From: Segatella copri
GTDB lineage: Bacteria; Bacteroidota; Bacteroidia; Bacteroidales; Bacteroidaceae
DNA: 64,000 bases
Direction of reading: 5' to 3'
Assembly (NCBI RefSeq): GCF_019249795.2
Contig: NZ_CP156891.1
Span: 2,144,501 to 2,208,500 of the forward strand
Position 1 is the first letter of the stretch; each line of letters begins with the position of its first letter. The notes under the pieces are model-generated. The model did no database searches. It worked only from the letters and a program-made list of their open reading frames with translations, and was not told the origin of the DNA. Below, piece after piece: positions 18,133 to 26,394 of this stretch. Made by a program: the position numbers and the translations under genes.

Positions 18133-18996
18133 TTATTTTGCCTCTACGTTCTTTTCTTTCGCTCTCTTTGTGCTGGAAACGATGCTCCATACACCGGCGA
18201 TGATGAGCGGAATGCTCAATATCTGTCCCATATCCATAGGCAGACCTGCCTCGAATGCCACCTGAATCTCCTTCGTATATTCGATGAAGAAGCGGAAGGT
18301 GAAGATGAGAGTAAGGCAAAGACCGAAATAGAAACCGGTGCCTACGCTCTTAGGTCCTCTCTTCTTGTAGATGAATAGGATGAGGAGGAAAAAGCAGAAG
18401 TATGCCAAAGCCTCGTAGAGCTGACCCGGATGGCGTGGATACTGGTCTTCGCGAACGAAGATAAATGCCCAAGGCACATCGGTTACCTTGCCGATAATCT
18501 CTGAATTCATCAGATTGCCCAAACGGATAAAGGTGGCTGTAATGCCTGAGCAGATACCCATATTATCGAGCACTACCCAGCCGCTCACCTTCATGTTGCG
18601 GCAATAGAGCCAGATGCCGACGAACATGCCGAATACGCCTCCGTGGCTCGCCAGTCCCTCATAACCCGTAAACTTCCAACTGCCGTCTGGCATGTGGTGA
18701 ACAGGTATCAGCATCTCGATGAAGTGATCCCACTGGGTGAGGAAATATTCCGGCTGATAGAAGATGCAATGTCCCAAACGGCCACCTATCAGTACACCTA
18801 AGAAGATGTAGAGAAACAGTGGGGAGAACTTCTCATCTGAGAGCCCCTGCTGCTTGTAAAGCTTGCTCACGAGCAGATAGCCCAGCAGCAGACCAATCAT
18901 CCAGCAGGTGGAGTAGTAGCGGATGGTCATAGGACCCAGATGAGCCAGAATTGGGTCTGGGTCCCATACGATATAGTTAAGCAGATTTGCTATCAT
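18133..18996 (-). CDS. lgt: Prolipoprotein diacylglyceryl transferase
   Basis: 287 aa with about seven membrane segments. Lgt motifs are visible: RYYSTCWMIGLLLGY near the N-terminus, GGRLGHCIFYQP, HGGVFGMFVG (with the essential His), RLGNLMNSEIIG (the Lgt signature Arg and Asn) and RHPGQLYEAL. It transfers diacylglycerol from phosphatidylglycerol to the lipobox cysteine in the inner membrane. Its lipoprotein substrates include the C1 peptidase and FimB-like products in this window. It lies 18 bp after ychF on the same strand, so they probably form an operon. Confidence 0.96.
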   Translation of the reverse strand: MIANLLNYIVWDPDPILAHLGPMTIRYYSTCWMIGLLLGYLLVSKLYKQQGLSDEKFSPLFLYIFLGVLIGGRLGHCIFYQPEYFLTQWDHFIEMLIPVHHMPDGSWKFTGYEGLASHGGVFGMFVGIWLYCRNMKVSGWVVLDNMGICSGITATFIRLGNLMNSEIIGKVTDVPWAFIFVREDQYPRHPGQLYEALAYFCFFLLILFIYKKRGPKSVGTGFYFGLCLTLIFTFRFFIEYTKEIQVAFEAGLPMDMGQILSIPLIIAGVWSIVSSTKRAKEKNVEAK

Positions 18997-19014
18997 AACC
19001 GTAGAAGAATAGGA

Positions 19015-20118
19015 TTATACATTGAACCGGAAGTGCATGATGTCACCATCCTGTACGACGTACTCCTTGCCCTCGATGCCGAGCTTACCAGCCTCGCGTA
19101 CTGCAGCCTCAGAGCCATACTTGATATAGTCATCATACTTGATAACCTCTGCACGGATGAATCCCTTCTCGAAGTCGGTATGGATGACGCCGGCACACTG
19201 AGGAGCCTTCCAGCCCTTGTGATAGGTCCATGCCTTGACCTCCATCTCACCAGCGGTGATGAATGTTTCGAGGTTCAGCAGGGCGTATGCCTTCTTGATG
19301 AGTCGGTTTACGCCGCTCTCTTCCAGTCCGAGTTCTTCGAGGAACATCAGTTTGTCCTCGTAGGTTTCGAGCGATGCGATGTCTTCCTCTGTCTTTGCAG
19401 CGATGACCATGCACTCAGCACCTTCTTCCTTGGCGATTTCCTCTACCTTCTTGCTATACTCGTTGCCGGTCTTGGCAGAAGCCTCGTCAACATTGGCCAC
19501 GTAGAGCACAGGCTTGGTAGTGAGGAGGAAGAGGTCGTGAGCCACCTTCTGCTCTTCCTTGCTTTCGAAAGTAACGCCACGAGCGTTCTTTCCCTGCTCC
19601 AGTTCGGCCTTGTAAGCCTCCAGAACGGTAACCATCGTCTTAGCATCCTTGTTGCCTGCTGCAGCAGTCTTCTTCTGCTTGGTGAGCTGAGATTCGATAG
19701 TTTCCAGGTCCTTGAGCTGCAACTCTGTATCGATGACGCTCTTATCCTCCAAAGGATCAACCTTAGCGCCACCCTCGCGCACGATGTTGTCATCGTCGAA
19801 ACAGCGGATTACGTGGATGATAGCATCGCACTCACGGATATTTCCCAAGAATTTATTACCAAGACCTTCGCCCTTGCTGGCACCCTTTACGAGACCTGCG
19901 ATATCCACGATTTCGCAAGTAGCTGGGACGATGCGTCCTGGGTGAACAATCTCTGCCAACTTGTTGAGTCGCTCGTCTGGTACGGTGATGACGCCCAAGT
20001 TTGGTTCGATAGTACAGAAAGGGAAGTTAGCTGCCTGTGCCTTCGCACTAGACAGACAGTTGAACAGTGTAGACTTACCCACGTTTGGGAGGCCTACAAT
20101 ACCACATTTTAATGCCAT
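19015..20118 (-). CDS. ychF: Redox/ribosome-associated Obg-family ATPase YchF
   Basis: 367 aa, family length. G1 is GLPNVGKST (residues 8-16), G3 is [16 protein letters not shown], and the G4 position carries NVDE, the change that gives YchF its ATP preference. A helical insert (about 130-200) and the C-terminal TGS domain ([20 protein letters not shown], then [11 protein letters not shown]) are complete. It binds ribosomes and is linked to stress responses. Its promoter lies inside a 71-bp cassette (20146-20216) that recurs upstream of the helicase gene. Confidence 0.96.
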   Translation of the reverse strand: MALKCGIVGLPNVGKSTLFNCLSSAKAQAANFPFCTIEPNLGVITVPDERLNKLAEIVHPGRIVPATCEIVDIAGLVKGASKGEGLGNKFLGNIRECDAIIHVIRCFDDDNIVREGGAKVDPLEDKSVIDTELQLKDLETIESQLTKQKKTAAAGNKDAKTMVTVLEAYKAELEQGKNARGVTFESKEEQKVAHDLFLLTTKPVLYVANVDEASAKTGNEYSKKVEEIAKEEGAECMVIAAKTEEDIASLETYEDKLMFLEELGLEESGVNRLIKKAYALLNLETFITAGEMEVKAWTYHKGWKAPQCAGVIHTDFEKGFIRAEVIKYDDYIKYGSEAAVREAGKLGIEGKEYVVQDGDIMHFRFNV

Positions 20119-20145
20119 TTTATCTTTAAACGTTTAAATTTCCGG

Positions 20146-20216
20146 TGCAAAGTTACACATTATAAATGAAAGATACGAAGAAATCGTGGAAAATTAACTA
20201 AAAATCATAGATGACG
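20146..20216 (-). repeat. Promoter cassette copy A (ychF)
   Basis: 71 bp including minus-strand TAACTTTGCA (20146-20155). Copy B at 24237-24307 is near identical (about 4 differences) and copy C at 24671-24729 is similar. All three lie in the same orientation, each just upstream of a leftward start codon. Confidence 0.85.
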
Positions 20217-20261
20217 AGTGAAATCCTTACATCTTCTCTAGTTATAGAATTATGATAGATA

Positions 20262-21098
20262 TTATTTCTTTTTGCTATTCTTTTTGGTCAATGTCTTTTC
20301 GTCAGATTTTAATCTGCGTTCTACTTTCTTGACGTCTTCACCTGCAGGAAGATTTTCTGGCACAATGCCACGTTGGAGCATCATATTACGAACAGCCTTA
20401 TTATTATCGACATGTTCTTGACAGATAGTTTGCTGACCATGCAAATCCTTTTGCTGAACGTTGACAGAAGTCATTTCTGCAGCAAAATCTTTAGCTTTAA
20501 TATTTAGTGTTGGAAGGAAATCGGCGAGAGGTCGGCTGTTAGGAGCACCCAATTTACGTTTGAGAAGAGCCGTGTCGAGATTAAACAACGCCTTGTCACC
20601 TAGTGAGCGAATGATGGCAAAGCCTTTGCTGTCCACCCCTCTTTCATACAGCACACCAGAGAGACGCTTCTCTGTTTCTGCAAGTTTTGCACGTGCTTGT
20701 ACACGTTCGTATTCCAGCAAACGCTTTTGCACCAATTCTGCTCGGCGAGTTTGTACGGCAAAGTAGTTTTGGGCAAAAGAGATTTGTGGCTTGCGTGGAT
20801 CACCGTTTTAGGCAATGAGATAGCAAGCATAACGAGTCAGCATGTAGTCTTTGACTTCACGCTGAGCACCTTTAGCAAGAGGTATCATTTTCCCAACGCC
20901 GGGAAAATGATATTCTACCATTTCGCCAGCGTTGATACAAGCGTCTTTAGCTCGCTCGATGACTCCTTCAAATCTTTCCCATTTGGAATAACCCAACACT
21001 TGTGCAAGTTCTCTTGCGCTCCAACATTCTACGCCTTCGTATTCGTTGGCAATAGCTTCGAATTGCTCGAACAATTCTTTGATTTCTTCTTCCTTCAT
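20262..21098 (-). pseudogene. dinD: DNA damage-inducible protein D (dinD), interrupted by one nonsense codon
   Basis: A 279-codon gene is intact in one frame from ATG 21098 to stop 20262, apart from a TAA at 20808-20810 (codon 97). The N-terminal part (MKEEEIKELFEQFEAIANEY, then WSARELAQVLGYSKWERFEG) and the part after the stop (NGDPRKPQISFAQNYFAVQT) join in frame, and the family has Gln in YLIAQNGDPRK, so CAA became TAA. The C-terminal part has RGIVPENLPAGEDVKKVERR, also family-typical. DinD is a damage-induced protein reported to affect RecA filaments. Whether the two halves are made separately is unknown; a downstream restart at 20735 (MVQKRLLEYE) is possible. Confidence 0.85.
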
Positions 21099-21167
21099 AA
21101 TTGCTTATTTTTATGATATTTCGGCAAAGTTACGCTTTTTATTTGGTTGTAGCAAGGAAAAGGTTAT

Positions 21168-21242
21168 TTATTTCCTTCTTTGCTCATCAATAAATACTTG
21201 TATCTCTCCTAAATCTCCAATTTCTTTTGGTAGAACAAACAT
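21168..21242 (-). CDS. Very small ORF, possible gene fragment
   Basis: 24 codons (MFVLPKEIGDLGEIQVFIDE..) between the helicase operon and the dinD remnant. It reads like a piece of a normal protein rather than random sequence, but no homologue is recognised and there is no clear promoter. Low confidence. Confidence 0.2.
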   Translation of the reverse strand: MFVLPKEIGDLGEIQVFIDEQRRK

Positions 21243-21291
21243 ATTTTAAAAGTTAGTCTGCTACAAGAATATTCTGTGTAACTCATATCGT

Positions 21292-21630
21292 TTAATTTTG
21301 AAAAGACTTCTTGGCTTCTTTCAAACTGTTATATAGCTCATCGTCAAACTCTCGGATGTCTTCGTCAGTCAATACTCCGTCATAGTATAGGTAACATACG
21401 GTGATGTAATATCTACCTCCTGACATCCCATCGTATCGGCGAGCGATATGCTTGTCGAATTGGTATACCTTATCATATAGTTTGAGGTATGCATCGTGTG
21501 CATCCTCTGCTGATGCGTTCTTGTTCATGAAATCTTTGGTAGATTGCATGAACTTGGCGCACTCTCGCTGCAAGCCCAAATTAATGAGCTTGCGAGCTGT
21601 TTTCTTCTGAGACTTCGTTAATTCTATCAT
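21292..21630 (-). CDS. Hypothetical protein, third gene of helicase operon
   Basis: 112 aa, charged, helical. Contains KKTARKLINLGLQRECAKFM and a Tyr-rich centre (SGGRYYITVCYLYYDG) followed by an acidic end. No signal peptide or known motif. Its first 16 codons overlap the end of the zinc-ribbon gene upstream in a different frame. The tight overlap with the zinc-ribbon gene and helicase suggests the three proteins act together, though no function can be named. Confidence 0.7.
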   Translation of the reverse strand: MIELTKSQKKTARKLINLGLQRECAKFMQSTKDFMNKNASAEDAHDAYLKLYDKVYQFDKHIARRYDGMSGGRYYITVCYLYYDGVLTDEDIREFDDELYNSLKEAKKSFQN

Positions 21631-21790
21631 GTTCTAAACGTTTCTTTTCTTTTTTAGCCTTATTTCTTATTGATATACATTTCTTGCAGATGTGCAGTCT
21701 GTGTCCTTTACCACTGAACGACTCGTTGGATTTATACTCTCCACACATCTTGCAATAATGTCCTTGATGCTTATGTTTCTTTTTACCCAT
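21581..21790 (-). CDS. Small zinc-ribbon protein, second gene of helicase operon
   Basis: 69 aa. Two CxxC knuckles, YCKMCG (residue 13-18) and ICKKC (34-38), form a probable four-Cys zinc ribbon, surrounded by Lys-rich stretches (MGKKKHKHQGH at the start, KAKKEKKRLEHDR after). Such composition suits nucleic acid binding or a protein-protein role with the helicase. The start is 3 bp after the helicase stop, and the end overlaps the next gene by 50 bp. Confidence 0.7.
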   Translation of the reverse strand: MGKKKHKHQGHYCKMCGEYKSNESFSGKGHRLHICKKCISIRNKAKKEKKRLEHDRINEVSEENSSQAH

Positions 21791-21793
21791 GAC

Positions 21794-24211
21794 TTATTTT
21801 GCAAACAACTTTCCTATGAGATTCAAGAGATTAGAGACAGTCTCTTTGCTCTCCACAGGTATCTTGATGGAGGTTTCGCCTGTCTGCTCGTCTTTCTCAA
21901 CGATGGAATCAACCAGCTGGGCTGTGGCTTCTGGCGACTTTAAGGTTTCGGCTAAACCTGAGAGGAAAGATATTCCTTGGGCTACTAAATCCTTTGGCTG
22001 ACTTGAGCGATTAGAGACGGATTCTCCGTTCGAAGATGAGTTCGTTTGCTGCTGGATGGAAACCTCTTCTTTATTCTCGTTAGATTTATGTTTGTTGCGA
22101 GCCTTCTCTGTTTCTTCGTCCTCTTCCACCATACCGCTCACTGTTTCCATCATCTTGCTGAACTTATCATCTGTGATGAATACAGAATCTTCGCCGTCAT
22201 CAAGAACGCCTTCAAACATGGAGGTCTTGAAACGCAACTTACCGAGCATTTCCTGCTCGATGGAATCAGGTGTTACGAGATTGATAACCTGGATGTTGTT
22301 CTGCTGACCAAGGCGATAGATGCGCCCGATACGCTGTTCGAGAACGGCAGGATTCCAAGGCAAGTCGATGTTGATGATGGTAGCGGCTGACTGCAGGTTC
22401 AAGCCTGTGCTTCCGGCATCAGTAGAGAGGAAAACCCTGCTCGATGGTTCGTTCATGAAATTATCTACCAGGTTTTTGCGCTTTTCGGATGGCACGCCAC
22501 CATGCAGATATTCAAAGCCTATTTCTTTTTTCTCCAGTTCCTTGGCGATGAGGCGGGTCATGCGTTCCCATTGACTGAATACCACAACCTTTTCACCTTC
22601 CTCGCTGATAATGTCGCTGATGATGTTCACGCATTCATCCACCTTGGTGTCGTATCTCGTCTTTTGGTCGAGGATATAACTGCTGTCACATACCATGCGC
22701 ATCTGTGAGAGGAAGAGCAGGAGACGCTTGCGGTCTTTATCGGATAGGAAATGCATCCTGCGCCATTTCAGAATCAGGAGACGTACCTGGTTCTGCCACT
22801 CCTGATGCATCTCCATCTGCTCGTTGGTCATCGGAATGAAAAGGTTCTTGTCAGAACGCTCTGGCATCTGGAGTTTCACATCCTTCTTGCGGCGACGGAT
22901 GAGAATATCGCCCAGCTTCTTGCCTATGTCGTTTAAGTTCTTATAACCCAGAACTTTTCCTGTTTCATCAGTAATGATATGCTTGTCTTTGAAGAGGTAG
23001 TAAGGGGCAAGGCGGAAATTATCAACAAACTCCACGATAGAGTAGAGTTCATCGAGCTTGTTCTCCAATGGGGTACCGGATAGAATTACGGAGTAATCTG
23101 ATTCTATCTTTCTTGCCGCACGGGAAATCTGCGTGTTCCAGTTCTTCAGGCGCTGCACCTCGTCCATGATGAGCATATCGGTTTGCAAACAGCCGAGTAT
23201 CTTGATGTCATTGGCGGCACTATTATAGGAAATAATCTTGTAAGGTTCCGGGCGATTGTACGCTTCCTTTCTCTTGAGATGACTTCCCTCTATGACGAAG
23301 ACTTCGGCATCAGTAAACTTCTTGATTTCACTTCGCCATTGATATTTGAGCGAGGTAGGGCAGAGGATGAGTACAGAGCCAATAAGACTTTCCTTGCGTA
23401 GCAGTTCGGCAGTACCTATAGCTTGGATTGTCTTTCCGAGACCCATCTCGTCGGCAATGATAGCCTTTCCTGCCTTTGCAGCAAAGCGGATGCCCTCTTT
23501 CTGGTAAGGATAGAGGTTTACTTTCAGAAGATTGTTGAGTTTCTCGTCATCGTATGTCTTCACAATCTTCATTCTTTTCGCTTTTTCGCGAATATCGATG
23601 ATAAAGTCAATGGCATCTTTATAGCATCTGAATGTATCGCTGATTTGGCGAGCTTGTTTCAAGAAAGAGCCAATGCGGGCATAGGCTGATTTCTTCAAGA
23701 CATGGTTCTTGTCAAAGTAATCTTTGGCTAACTGTTCGTATGCCTCCTTGTTGTCTGAGCCGATACGAATCTTTACGCATCGCTCATCCCGATAGGAGAG
23801 ATAGACAGAAGTATAAGGTGGTAATTCCCGATGTACATGTACGCCCCTCTTTCCGCCAAACCATTTCTTGACGGCTTCGATATGTTTGCAAGTGCCGAGT
23901 CTCGAAGTCTTGAAATCCATGCAGGAACAATAATTCCATTCGCTGTTGGCTCCACGATACACCACCTTGTACTCGTTGTTCTTTTCAGGGTTGTGAACGA
24001 TATACTCTCCAGGGCAAAGGACGTCATCAACACAACTGATATCAAAGTGCTCGATATCGGTCACCTGCTTGCGCAGTTTGATTTGCCATTCCTCTAAAGT
24101 CATGTTTTCTGGTTTCACGATATGCGAAACCTTGACTTTCTTTTTTTTCTTTGTAGCCTTCTTGGTGCTGTTACCGTCTTGGTTAGCTGCCTGCTTATTA
24201 TTCTTTGCCAT
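21794..24211 (-). CDS. SNF2-family DEAD/DEAH helicase with SWIM zinc finger
   Basis: 805 aa. A Lys-rich N-terminus (residues 15-27) is followed by a SWIM finger YCSCMDFKTSRLGTCKH (CxC...CxH, about 93-109). The SNF2 ATPase core follows: motif I DEMGLGKTIQA (about 255), motif II MDEVQRLKNW, motif III LSGTPLENKL, motif V STDAGSTGLNLQ and motif VI QRIGRIYRLGQ (about 645). The C-terminal 150 residues are low complexity (QQQTNSSSNGESVSNRSS) plus a helical end. It should translocate on double-stranded DNA or remodel bound proteins. It leads a three-gene operon with a zinc-ribbon protein and a hypothetical. A role in defence or repair is possible but unproven. Confidence 0.9.
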   Translation of the reverse strand: MAKNNKQAANQDGNSTKKATKKKKKVKVSHIVKPENMTLEEWQIKLRKQVTDIEHFDISCVDDVLCPGEYIVHNPEKNNEYKVVYRGANSEWNYCSCMDFKTSRLGTCKHIEAVKKWFGGKRGVHVHRELPPYTSVYLSYRDERCVKIRIGSDNKEAYEQLAKDYFDKNHVLKKSAYARIGSFLKQARQISDTFRCYKDAIDFIIDIREKAKRMKIVKTYDDEKLNNLLKVNLYPYQKEGIRFAAKAGKAIIADEMGLGKTIQAIGTAELLRKESLIGSVLILCPTSLKYQWRSEIKKFTDAEVFVIEGSHLKRKEAYNRPEPYKIISYNSAANDIKILGCLQTDMLIMDEVQRLKNWNTQISRAARKIESDYSVILSGTPLENKLDELYSIVEFVDNFRLAPYYLFKDKHIITDETGKVLGYKNLNDIGKKLGDILIRRRKKDVKLQMPERSDKNLFIPMTNEQMEMHQEWQNQVRLLILKWRRMHFLSDKDRKRLLLFLSQMRMVCDSSYILDQKTRYDTKVDECVNIISDIISEEGEKVVVFSQWERMTRLIAKELEKKEIGFEYLHGGVPSEKRKNLVDNFMNEPSSRVFLSTDAGSTGLNLQSAATIINIDLPWNPAVLEQRIGRIYRLGQQNNIQVINLVTPDSIEQEMLGKLRFKTSMFEGVLDDGEDSVFITDDKFSKMMETVSGMVEEDEETEKARNKHKSNENKEEVSIQQQTNSSSNGESVSNRSSQPKDLVAQGISFLSGLAETLKSPEATAQLVDSIVEKDEQTGETSIKIPVESKETVSNLLNLIGKLFAK

Positions 24212-24236
24212 TGTTATGTTGCCTTATTTTAATTAA

Positions 24237-24307
24237 TGCAAAGATACACATTATGGATGAAAGATACAAAGAAATCGTGGAAAATTAACTAAAAATCATA
24301 GATGACG
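24237..24307 (-). repeat. Promoter cassette copy B (helicase)
   Basis: Same 71-bp sequence as 20146-20216, with minus-strand TATCTTTGCA as -7 box, 26 bp before the helicase ATG. Confidence 0.85.
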
Positions 24308-24321
24308 GAAGAATCAACGAT

Positions 24322-24585
24322 GGTAAACCGACAGAAACGCTTGAGGAAGCGCAACGATATAGGTGAAGACGTTGGAATATACGGGAGAGGTACCTGAAAA
24401 ATATTACATAAGTCCTTGGGATATATAGGATAAGTTGTTGGGAAAGATAGGATAAGTTGCTGGAAGAGATACCTTCTGCAATCGCACAACAGCTGTTGTG
24501 CGATTGCACATTACCTGTTGTGCGCATGCATAACAGCTGATGTGCGAGCGTAGTTCAGTTGTTGTGCGATGAATTTCTTAGAATT
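24322..24585. repeat. 22-bp-period degenerate tandem array, 12 units
   Basis: Twelve consecutive units of exactly 22 bp. Units 5-7 start AAGT and share TTGGGAnAnATAGG (18/22 and 16/22 between neighbours). Units 8-11 share the TGC near the start and the TG at positions 19-20 (16, 15 and 13 of 22 between neighbours). Units 1-4 are weaker, though unit 3 resembles unit 5. Between units 8 and 9 lies a 32-bp perfect palindrome (24477-24508, centre ACAGCTGT). It occupies the space between promoter cassettes B and C. Confidence 0.85.
24477..24508. repeat. 32-bp perfect palindrome within the array
   Basis: Each arm is 16 bp (TGCAATCGCACAACAG and its complement) with no spacer, so it can extrude a cruciform or form an RNA hairpin. 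Confidence 0.85.
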
Positions 24586-24644
24586 ATGGTGATCATTTTG
24601 CTGACACCATCTTGACCAGCTGTCTGCTTATTGTTCTTTGCCAT
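24555..24644 (-). pseudogene. Truncated duplicate of the helicase gene start
   Basis: From ATG 24644 the reading MAKNNKQTAGQDGVSKMITI copies the helicase start (MAKNNKQAANQDGNST) for 13 codons, then diverges and stops at 24555 inside the 22-bp array. It has its own cassette C upstream. It is a partial duplication rather than a functional gene. Confidence 0.75.
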
Positions 24645-24670
24645 TGTTCTTTTGCTTTAAATATATTGGA

Positions 24671-24729
24671 TACAAAGTTACACATTATAAATGAAAGATA
24701 CGAAAAAATCGTGGGAAATTATCTAAAAA
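24671..24729 (-). repeat. Promoter cassette copy C
   Basis: About 59 bp matching copies A and B, with minus-strand TAACTTTGTA as -7 box, 27 bp upstream of the duplicated helicase start at 24644. Confidence 0.8.
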
Positions 24730-24759
24730 AAGGCATTCACGATGCTGGTGAATGCCTTT
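24727..24759 (-). terminator. Terminator after the broken secreted-protein gene
   Basis: AAGGCATTCAC/GTGAATGCCTT stem with a T-run on the minus-strand 3' side, 26 bp after the stop at 24786. Confidence 0.75.
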
Positions 24760-24785
24760 CTGATGATTACTATGATAAGTATTTG

Positions 24786-25142
24786 TTATTTCAAGACTAC
24801 TTTTTTGCCGTTGATGATGTAAACTCCCTGTTTTGGAGCAGAAATGCGCTGTCCCTGAAGATTGAAGATTACTTTCTTGGTCTTGATGTCACTGGCAATC
24901 TGGCTAATGCCGTCGGTTACGCTTGGTACAGCTGTAGCTGATACCTCCTTGGTTGCCTGATTGAAGGTGAAAGTGAGTTCCCAGATGCCGTTCCCTTTAT
25001 CGGTCAGGTCATTGCTGGTATCCGTTTCATTCCAATGAGAACCGAAGATTGTGCTAGAACCTGCTGCTGTTCAGACATCTTGTGCCTGCAGAGTTAGTGT
25101 TATGAAACAAAGCATGATAAAAGTAAAAATAGTTCTTCTCAT
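24786..25142 (-). pseudogene. Small secreted protein remnant with in-frame TGA and C-terminal anchor/sorting-like tail
   Basis: One frame runs from ATG 25142 to TAA 24786 (118 codons) with a single TGA at codon 24 (25071-25073). Residues 1-22 form a signal peptide (MRRTIFTFIMLCFITLTLQA). After the TGA come IFGSHWNETDTSNDLTDKGN and GIWELTFTFN, resembling part of a carbohydrate-related outer-membrane domain. The end IFNLQGQRISAPKQGVYIIN resembles the short tail common on secreted Prevotella proteins. It is probably the two ends of a larger gene joined by a deletion. Without the stop it would be a small exported protein. Confidence 0.65.
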
Positions 25143-25300
25143 AATTGTTGTGATTTAAATGTTTATAATTAAATGATGATTAAATGATATCGTATTATTG
25201 TTAAAAATGCGTGTATAATAGTTATTTGGTGCAAATATACGAATAATTTCAATAAGTTCCAAAATTTTTTGGAGAAAACTTTGATTTATAGATGAAAAAT

Positions 25301-25340
25301 CAGGAGGATGTGTCTACGATATAGAGACACGTCCTCCTGA
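25301..25340. terminator. Hairpin downstream of superoxide reductase gene
   Basis: Stem AGGAGGATGTGTCT / AGACACGTCCTCCT (one mismatch), about 40 bp beyond the stop of the leftward superoxide reductase gene. Confidence 0.6.
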
Positions 25341-25379
25341 ATTATAGTATTCCTTTAGATTTTACCTTTCCATAATCTT

Positions 25380-25763
25380 TTAGATTACCCCCTTCCACAA
25401 CCCGTGAAGGTTGCAGTATTCTCGAGCCGTAACATCCTTGGCTTCTGCGTTGGTCAGGAAGATTGCTTCAGGCTTTTCGCCTGGCTTCAACTCGTGACGA
25501 AGTACATCGGTAGGGGTGAGCAATTCTATCCATTGGATGTAATGCTCTGGTAGCATCGGATGCTCCACACTTCCTACTGTTACGCGATAGCCGCCCTCGA
25601 TAGGTTCTATCACAGGCACGTGCTTCTCTTTGGCGCCATCGCTGGTGTTTTCCTTCATCAGCTTCATCGGCTCGCCACAGCAACTGAGCACGGCTCCTGG
25701 GTTTACAACTTCTACTACATTGCCACAAATCTGGCAGCGGTAGATTTCTCTAACTTTTGTCAT
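25380..25763 (-). CDS. Desulfoferrodoxin (superoxide reductase)
   Basis: 127 aa from the ATG at 25763; a longer reading upstream is rejected because AGGAGG sits 7 bp before this ATG and the product then begins at the family start [14 protein letters not shown]. The N-terminal rubredoxin-like centre uses Cys in CQICGN and SCCGEP. The catalytic Fe centre uses His in [20 protein letters not shown] and Cys/His in EYCNLHGLW. It reduces superoxide to hydrogen peroxide in the cytoplasm of anaerobes without releasing oxygen. The rubredoxin gene lies 106 bp upstream on the same strand and encodes the likely electron donor. Confidence 0.95.
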   Translation of the reverse strand: MTKVREIYRCQICGNVVEVVNPGAVLSCCGEPMKLMKENTSDGAKEKHVPVIEPIEGGYRVTVGSVEHPMLPEHYIQWIELLTPTDVLRHELKPGEKPEAIFLTNAEAKDVTAREYCNLHGLWKGVI

Positions 25764-25780
25764 AATGGTTCCTCCTATTA
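25757..25780 (-). promoter_or_regulatory. Strong Shine-Dalgarno site of superoxide reductase
   Basis: ATAGGAGGAACC precedes the ATG at 25763. A full AGGAGG is uncommon in this phylum and supports the chosen start. Confidence 0.6.
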
Positions 25781-25869
25781 TTTTATGAATGTGTTGCCTG
25801 AATATCAGGTATTTCATTCAGATGATTCCTTTGTGAGGATTTCCTTCGGGTGATTCCTCCAAAAGAGCC

Positions 25870-26034
25870 TTATTCCTCTACAGGGCTGAAATCTTCCTTT
25901 CCTACTCCGCAAAGAGGGCAAACCCAATCATCTGGGATGTCTTCGAATGCTGTACCTGGAGCGATGCCGCCCTCTGGGTCACCTACTTCTGGATCATAAA
26001 TCCAACCACACACGTCGCAAACATATTTCTTCAT
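25870..26034 (-). CDS. Rubredoxin
   Basis: 54 aa, missed by length filters. Starts [20 protein letters not shown] and contains the two iron knuckles VCDVCGW and VCPLCGVGK (Cys 6, 9, 39, 42) with the conserved Tyr-Asp-Pro and the acidic C-terminus. It carries one electron at a time in the cytoplasm. Placement directly upstream of the superoxide reductase gene fits its known role as donor to that enzyme. AAGGAAC precedes the ATG. Confidence 0.96.
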   Translation of the reverse strand: MKKYVCDVCGWIYDPEVGDPEGGIAPGTAFEDIPDDWVCPLCGVGKEDFSPVEE

Positions 26035-26123
26035 AATGTTCCTTTCTTTCTTAATTTGATTGATTACTGTATCTATTCACTTTTAATCAGACAGGTGCGT
26101 TTACATATCTTTCTGATTTACAA

Positions 26124-26157
26124 TGCAAATATACACTTTATTTCTGTAAGAGCCAAA
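26124..26157 (-). promoter_or_regulatory. Promoter of rubredoxin-superoxide reductase genes
   Basis: Minus-strand TTTG (26154-26157), 20-bp spacer, TATATTTGCA (26124-26133). Leader of about 80 nt to the rubredoxin ATG. Confidence 0.75.
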
Positions 26158-26279
26158 TAAATTTGAAAATATTATAATTTTATTATCCTTTTTAAACTAA
26201 ATAAACAAAGATTTCTAGATGTACTTGTGAATAAAGGAGTTATTTGTCTTTTTAGTGGTGTTTTGATAGAATGTTTGAT

Positions 26280-26295
26280 TGTTTCATGTGAAACA
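26280..26295. promoter_or_regulatory. ParB-box (parS) like palindrome, one mismatch
   Basis: TGTTTCATGTGAAACA-type site: GTTTCATGTGAAAC at 26281-26294. It differs from the perfect site at 35092 by one base. Lies between polA and the rubredoxin gene in a 360-bp space that otherwise holds only a promoter and a terminator. Confidence 0.55.
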
Positions 26296-26308
26296 TCTCG
26301 AAAAAGAA

Positions 26309-26345
26309 AAGCTCGCAAGATGAACGTTTGGTATCTTGCGAGCTT
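26309..26345 (-). terminator. Terminator after polA
   Basis: 13-bp perfect stem AAGCTCGCAAGAT / ATCTTGCGAGCTT followed on the minus strand by TTTTCTTTTT. Confidence 0.85.
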
Positions 26346-26394
26346 CTTTGTATTTAAGTTGCCTTGCGGTTTTTGCGGCCGCTTTCTGGTTTTT

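Noticed and set aside
24322..24585. 22-bp array considered as CRISPR or coding repeat
   Set aside because: No invariant repeat/spacer pattern, and a 22-bp unit shifts frame every repeat.
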